Shown here piece after piece: positions 61,501 through 64,000 of a stretch of 64,000 nucleotides of DNA (position 1 is the stretch's first letter; the number at the start of each line of letters is the position of its first letter). The stretch is from positions 306,722 through 370,721 of the forward strand of contig CAVSKX010000005.1 in assembly GCA_963728765.1 (NCBI GenBank). Reading direction: 5' to 3'. Position numbers and translations under genes: made by a program. The notes under the pieces are model-generated. The model was not told the origin of the DNA. It was given only the letters and a program-made list of their open reading frames with translations, and did not search any database. The DNA comes from AC-32 sp963728765. Its GTDB lineage: Bacteria; Actinomycetota; Thermoleophilia; Gaiellales; Gaiellaceae.

Positions 61501-61840
61501 GCGCATCGGTGTTCGCGGACGTCGTCACGGTGAAGGTGTTCGAGAACGGGCCAAGATTGCCGGCGGCATCAACGGCCCGGAGTTCGTAGCTGTAGCTCGT
61601 GCTTCCCGAGACGCCGAGGTCAGAGTAGGTCGTTGCGATGCCGCCCACTTGCGCGACTTGCGCGAAGTTCGTACAGCTAGCACCCTGGCAACGCCAGATC
61701 TGGTAGCTGGTCACCCCGACGTTGTCGCTGGCCGCACCCCAGCTCAGGTCGACTTCGGTCGCCGTCGGCGATGCTCCGGTGAGCGTGCCCGGTGCCGAGG
61801 GCGGTTCCGTGTCGAGCGGGCTTCCGACCGGGGTGTTCAT
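58523..61840 (-). CDS. Large secreted LamG / fibronectin-III / beta-propeller protein, intact 3' part
   Basis: Open for 1105 codons from an ATG at 61840, but the true gene starts at 63831 in shifted frames. In order: two FN3 modules ('PSAPGTLTASNVGASEIDLS'), a LamG module ('GLVAAYSFDEGAGATASDRS', 'KIDDVRIYNTAITASQ'), one FN3, a Big-like Ig domain ('GTPAVTWSVDGIAGGSSTVG') and a PQQ-like beta-propeller ('VVYVATEHDSVYAYDADGRS', 'KDGTIYLVDRDNMGHYST'). Likely a cell-surface polysaccharide-binding adhesin or carrier. It lies 6 bases before the DUF4038 gene, so probably one operon. Confidence 0.7.
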   Translation of the reverse strand: MNTPVGSPLDTEPPSAPGTLTGASPTATEVDLSWGAASDNVGVTSYQIWRCQGASCTNFAQVAQVGGIATTYSDLGVSGSTSYSYELRAVDAAGNLGPFSNTFTVTTSANTDAQPPSAPGTLTASNVGASEIDLSWGAASDNVGVTGYRIDRCTGAGCTDLSHLVQLTGTATTYRDTAGLQPNTSYSYQVRAMDAAGNIGPVSNTATAVTAVGGGLVAAYSFDEGAGATASDRSGNGNNGTLVNATWTTAGEHGGALSFNGSNADVTVQNSPSLQLTSGMTLEAWVDPSSVSSAWRDAIYKGNDNYYLEATSVGGANPVGGGTFGGANGNVVGSAALPANTWSYLSLTYDGSALRLYVNGTLVSTQPQAGAIATSNNQLSIGGDSIYGQFFAGKIDDVRIYNTAITASQIQADMAIPVGGTPPVPSPPTNLTANVVSGTEVDLTWGPSIDSAGVTGYRVERCQSAGCSNFAQIAAPTGTSYNDTGVTVATSYTYRVRAIDANGTLGPYSDPVTAFTGLLVSPRQASLTPGQTQQFTPSQPGGGTPAVTWSVDGIAGGSSTVGTISSGGVYAAPSTAGSHTVTASASGGQSGSATAYSTNYAGTFTFHNDNLRTGQNVNETVLTPNNVNTSSFGKLFTRPLDGQAIASPLYVENVSIPGQGAHNVVYVATEHDSVYAYDADGRSTTPLWRDSFINPPSVTTVPANDTGECCDIQPEIGITSTPVIDPTTNTMYVVAKTKEGSSYVQRLHALDITTGAEKFGSPVVIQGSVPGSGAGSSGGQVPFNPLRENQRTGLLLLNGVVYFGFASHGDVQPYHGWIFGYNASTLQRTLIFNATPDQEGAGVWMSGAGLSADSTGSIYYITGDGEFDGNTGGRDWGDSYVRMSTAGVVQDYFTPFNQEALNQGNHDLGSGAALLLPDQPGAHPHEMVSSGKDGTIYLVDRDNMGHYSTTTNNIVQTLPNIFPNGSPEPGNFSAPVYWNGYVFFGPLADTVQAFQLTDGLLSTSATYKSSMTFPDRGAALAVSANGSSNGILWAVQRNGTTNPAVLFAFDPANSGNGVLKELWDSSQAGTRDTMDIAAKFTIPLVANGKVFVTGQTQLTAYGLLP

Positions 61841-63831
61841 GTCGTTCTGGATGTCGGTCAGCGCCTCGGGGAAGTTGTAGACGCGGACCTCGTCGATCAG
61901 CCCGGTGAAGAACTGGCCGTAGAGGCTGTCCCCGCCGATCTGGAGCGGGTTCGTGGACGTCGCGATTGCGCCCGTCTTGGCCTGGCTTCCGGCGAGCGCT
62001 GCCGTTCACGTACAACCGCAAGGTCGCGCCGTCGTACGTGAGCGCCACGTACGACCAGGCGTTCGCGGCCAGCGCGGCCGCGCCGACCACGTTCGTGCTC
62101 GCCCCGCCGAAGGTGCCTCCGCCATCGGGCTTGCCAGCGTTGTCGGAGGTGCCTTCGAGGTAGTAGTTGTCGTTGCCCTTGTAGATCACGTCGCGCCAGG
62201 CGCTCGAGACAGTCGAAGGGTTGACCCATGCTTCCAGCGTCATCCCGGAGCTGAGCTGCAGCGAGCTCGAGCTCGGTACGGTCACATGCGAGATCCCGCC
62301 GTCGAAGGAGAGTGACGAGCCGTACCTGCCGGCCGCCCAGCTCCCGTTCGTGACCGTCCCGGTGTTCCCGTTCCCGGAGGCATCGGCGACAGTGGCGCCT
62401 GCGCCTTCGTCGAACGAATATGCGGCGACGAGACCGCCGCTGCCCGGCGTCGTCCCCGAGGCTACGTTCGAGAATGGGCCCGTATTGGTGGCGGCGTCGA
62501 CGGCGCGGACCTCGTAGCTGTAGCTCGTGCTCGCCGCAACCGTCTGGTCCTTGAACGTCGTCCCGGTTCCCGACGTCTGCGCCGTCTGCGCGAAGGTTCG
62601 TGCAGCCGGCGCCCTGGCAGCGCCAGATCTGGTAGCCGGTGACGCCGACGTTGTCGGTTGCGGCTCCCCAGGAGAGGTCGATCTCGCCGGCGCTCACTAC
62701 CGAAGCGGACAGCGTCCCGGGCGCCGACGGCGGCTGCGTGTCACCGCTCGCTTGGGTCGTCGCGGTGAACACGCTCGAGAACGGGCCGAGGTTGCCCACG
62801 GCGTCGTAGGCGCGGACCTCGTAGCTGTAGCTCGTGCCGGCGGCCAGGCCGGTGTCCTGGTATGTCGTGCCCGTGCCCGCCGGCTGCCGCAACCTGTGCG
62901 AAGTTGGTGCAGCCGGAACCTTGGCAGCGCCAGATCTGGTAGCCGGTGACGCCGACGTTGTCGGTCGCCGCGCCCCAGGAGAGGTCGATCTCGCTCGTGC
63001 GACTTCACGGAGCCGGTCAGCGGTCCCGGCGACGACGGCGGTTGCGTGTCCACGGAGCCGCCGATCGGTGTCGCCATGTCGGTCTGGATCGCCGCGGCCG
63101 AGAGCGCGACGTTGTAGACGCGAACTTCGTCGATCAGGCCCTTGAAGAACTGGCCGTAGAGGCTGTCGCTCGCCGATCTGGAGCTGGTTCGTCGAGGTCG
63201 CGATCGCTCCCGTCTTCGCCTGCGTACTCGCGAGCATACCGTTGACGTAAAGGCGGAGGTTCGCGCCATCGTAGGTGACCGCGAGGAACGCCCATGCGTT
63301 GGCGGCGAGAGCAGCCGTCCCGAAGGCGTTGGCATTGCCGCCGCCAAAGGTGCCCCCGCCGGCGGGCCGGCTGCTCTTGTTGGAGGTCGCCTCGAGGTAG
63401 TAGTTGTCGTTCCCCTTGTAGATCACGTCGCGCCACTTATTCGAGACGGTGGACGGGTTGACCCAGGCCTCGAGCGTCATACCGGTCGTGAGCTGCAACG
63501 AGGCCGCGTTCGGAATGTTCACGCGCGCGCTAGTGCCATTGAAGGAAAGCGCAGCCCCGTACTTCCCTGCGGTTGCCCAGGTCGCGTTGGAGAGGGTGCC
63601 TGTGTTGCCGCTTCCGGAGGCGTCTGCCGTCGTCGTACCTGACCCCTCGTTGAAGGCGTACGCCGCGACGAGGCCCGTCTGCGCGTCGGCCGGGGACGAG
63701 ACCGGCGCCGCGTGGGCCGTCATCGAGGCCGAGGCCGAGAGCGCACACACGAATGCAGCCGCGAAGCCCGCGGCGACTGCGAACCGACCCCGGTTTTGGG
63801 CGAATAGCCTCTTCACCTTGTGCGTCCGCAC
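61841..63831 (-). pseudogene. 5' half of the same gene, five single-base frameshifts
   Basis: GTG 63831 starts a signal peptide ('RFAVAAGFAAAFVCALSASA'). LamG, two FN3 and a second LamG follow, with FN3/LamG repeats of near-identical sequence. Each is broken by one extra base near 63170, 63001, 62890, 62597 and 62003, after which the expected module continues in another frame. Joining the pieces gives about 1.77 kb-codon length with the intact 3' part. All shifts are +1, which suggests sequencing error or real decay. Confidence 0.65.
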
Positions 63832-64000
63832 CCGAACGTGACAGCGTGGAAGTGCCGCGTCAACGCCCAGAAGCTCGGACCCGACGAAGAGGTAGTGTGA
63901 TTCAGCGCCTGTAAACGCCGTTCAGCGAACGTGCGCCGAGCGCGCGGAGCCGCGACGGTTGAGCCGGGGGCTTGAGCTTCCTCAGCGCGCCCGTTCGGAC

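Noticed and set aside
60000..63831. Repeated LamG/FN3 DNA as a non-coding repeat array
   Set aside because: The repeats translate into recognisable modules and follow codon periodicity, so they are coding repeats rather than satellite DNA.

Overview
The window is very GC-rich chromosomal DNA with many GTG and TTG starts, short gaps and 4-nt gene overlaps. The gene content (tig-clpP-clpX, valS-folC, ndk, maf, mreBCD-mrdA-rodA, RNase E/G, rplU-rpmA-obg-nadD-rsfS, LhgO) and several small actinobacterial families point to Actinomycetota. My best guess, an inference from gene style and order rather than a search, is class Thermoleophilia. There is no phage or plasmid backbone and no CRISPR array.

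Layout. 1-9.2 kb: the end of a large secreted PxKF protein, a histidine phosphatase, tRNA-Gly, an AI-2E-type permease, a CAP-domain secreted protein, tRNA-Arg, several very small proteins, a DJ-1/PfpI protein, a cupin-TPR protein and a VOC protein. 9.2-15.8 kb: a secreted M1 metallopeptidase, then a sulfatase, a DUF1269 protein and a STAS-like protein in one apparent operon. 15.8-21 kb is a plasticity zone: tRNA-Arg, tRNA-His and tRNA-Leu, a truncated tRNA-Leu copy, a single-base frameshifted small gene, and two different IS110 transposases head to tail with noncoding ends that could encode bridge RNAs. 21-25 kb: stress protein, DHFR-like, cupin and Kelch genes.

25-52.8 kb is the housekeeping backbone. 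Protein quality control (tig, clpP, clpX) is followed by valS and folC, ndk and maf. A divergent five-gene sigma/anti-sigma operon faces the rod-shape operon mreB-mreC-mreD-mrdA-rodA. Next come a decayed ECF-sigma locus, RNase E/G, and ribosome/GTPase genes (rplU, rpmA, obg, nadD, rsfS) ending at tRNA-Ala.

52.8-64 kb is accessory. It has an HPr-kinase-like P-loop protein whose upstream region and first codons are duplicated in front of a 36-codon peptide gene, a neutral zinc metallopeptidase remnant, an HhH-GPD DNA glycosylase, L-2-hydroxyglutarate oxidase, a DUF4038 glycosidase-like protein, and a very large secreted LamG/fibronectin-III/beta-propeller gene whose 5' half carries five single-base frameshifts.

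The most unusual signals are structural. One is a family of paired-hairpin palindromic elements starting at stop codons (four copies, one inverted). Another is a second two-copy element of three hairpins next to tRNA genes, with compensatory stem changes. The third is the tandem IS110 pair sharing a terminal octamer. Coordinates come from manual reading; no similarity search was possible.
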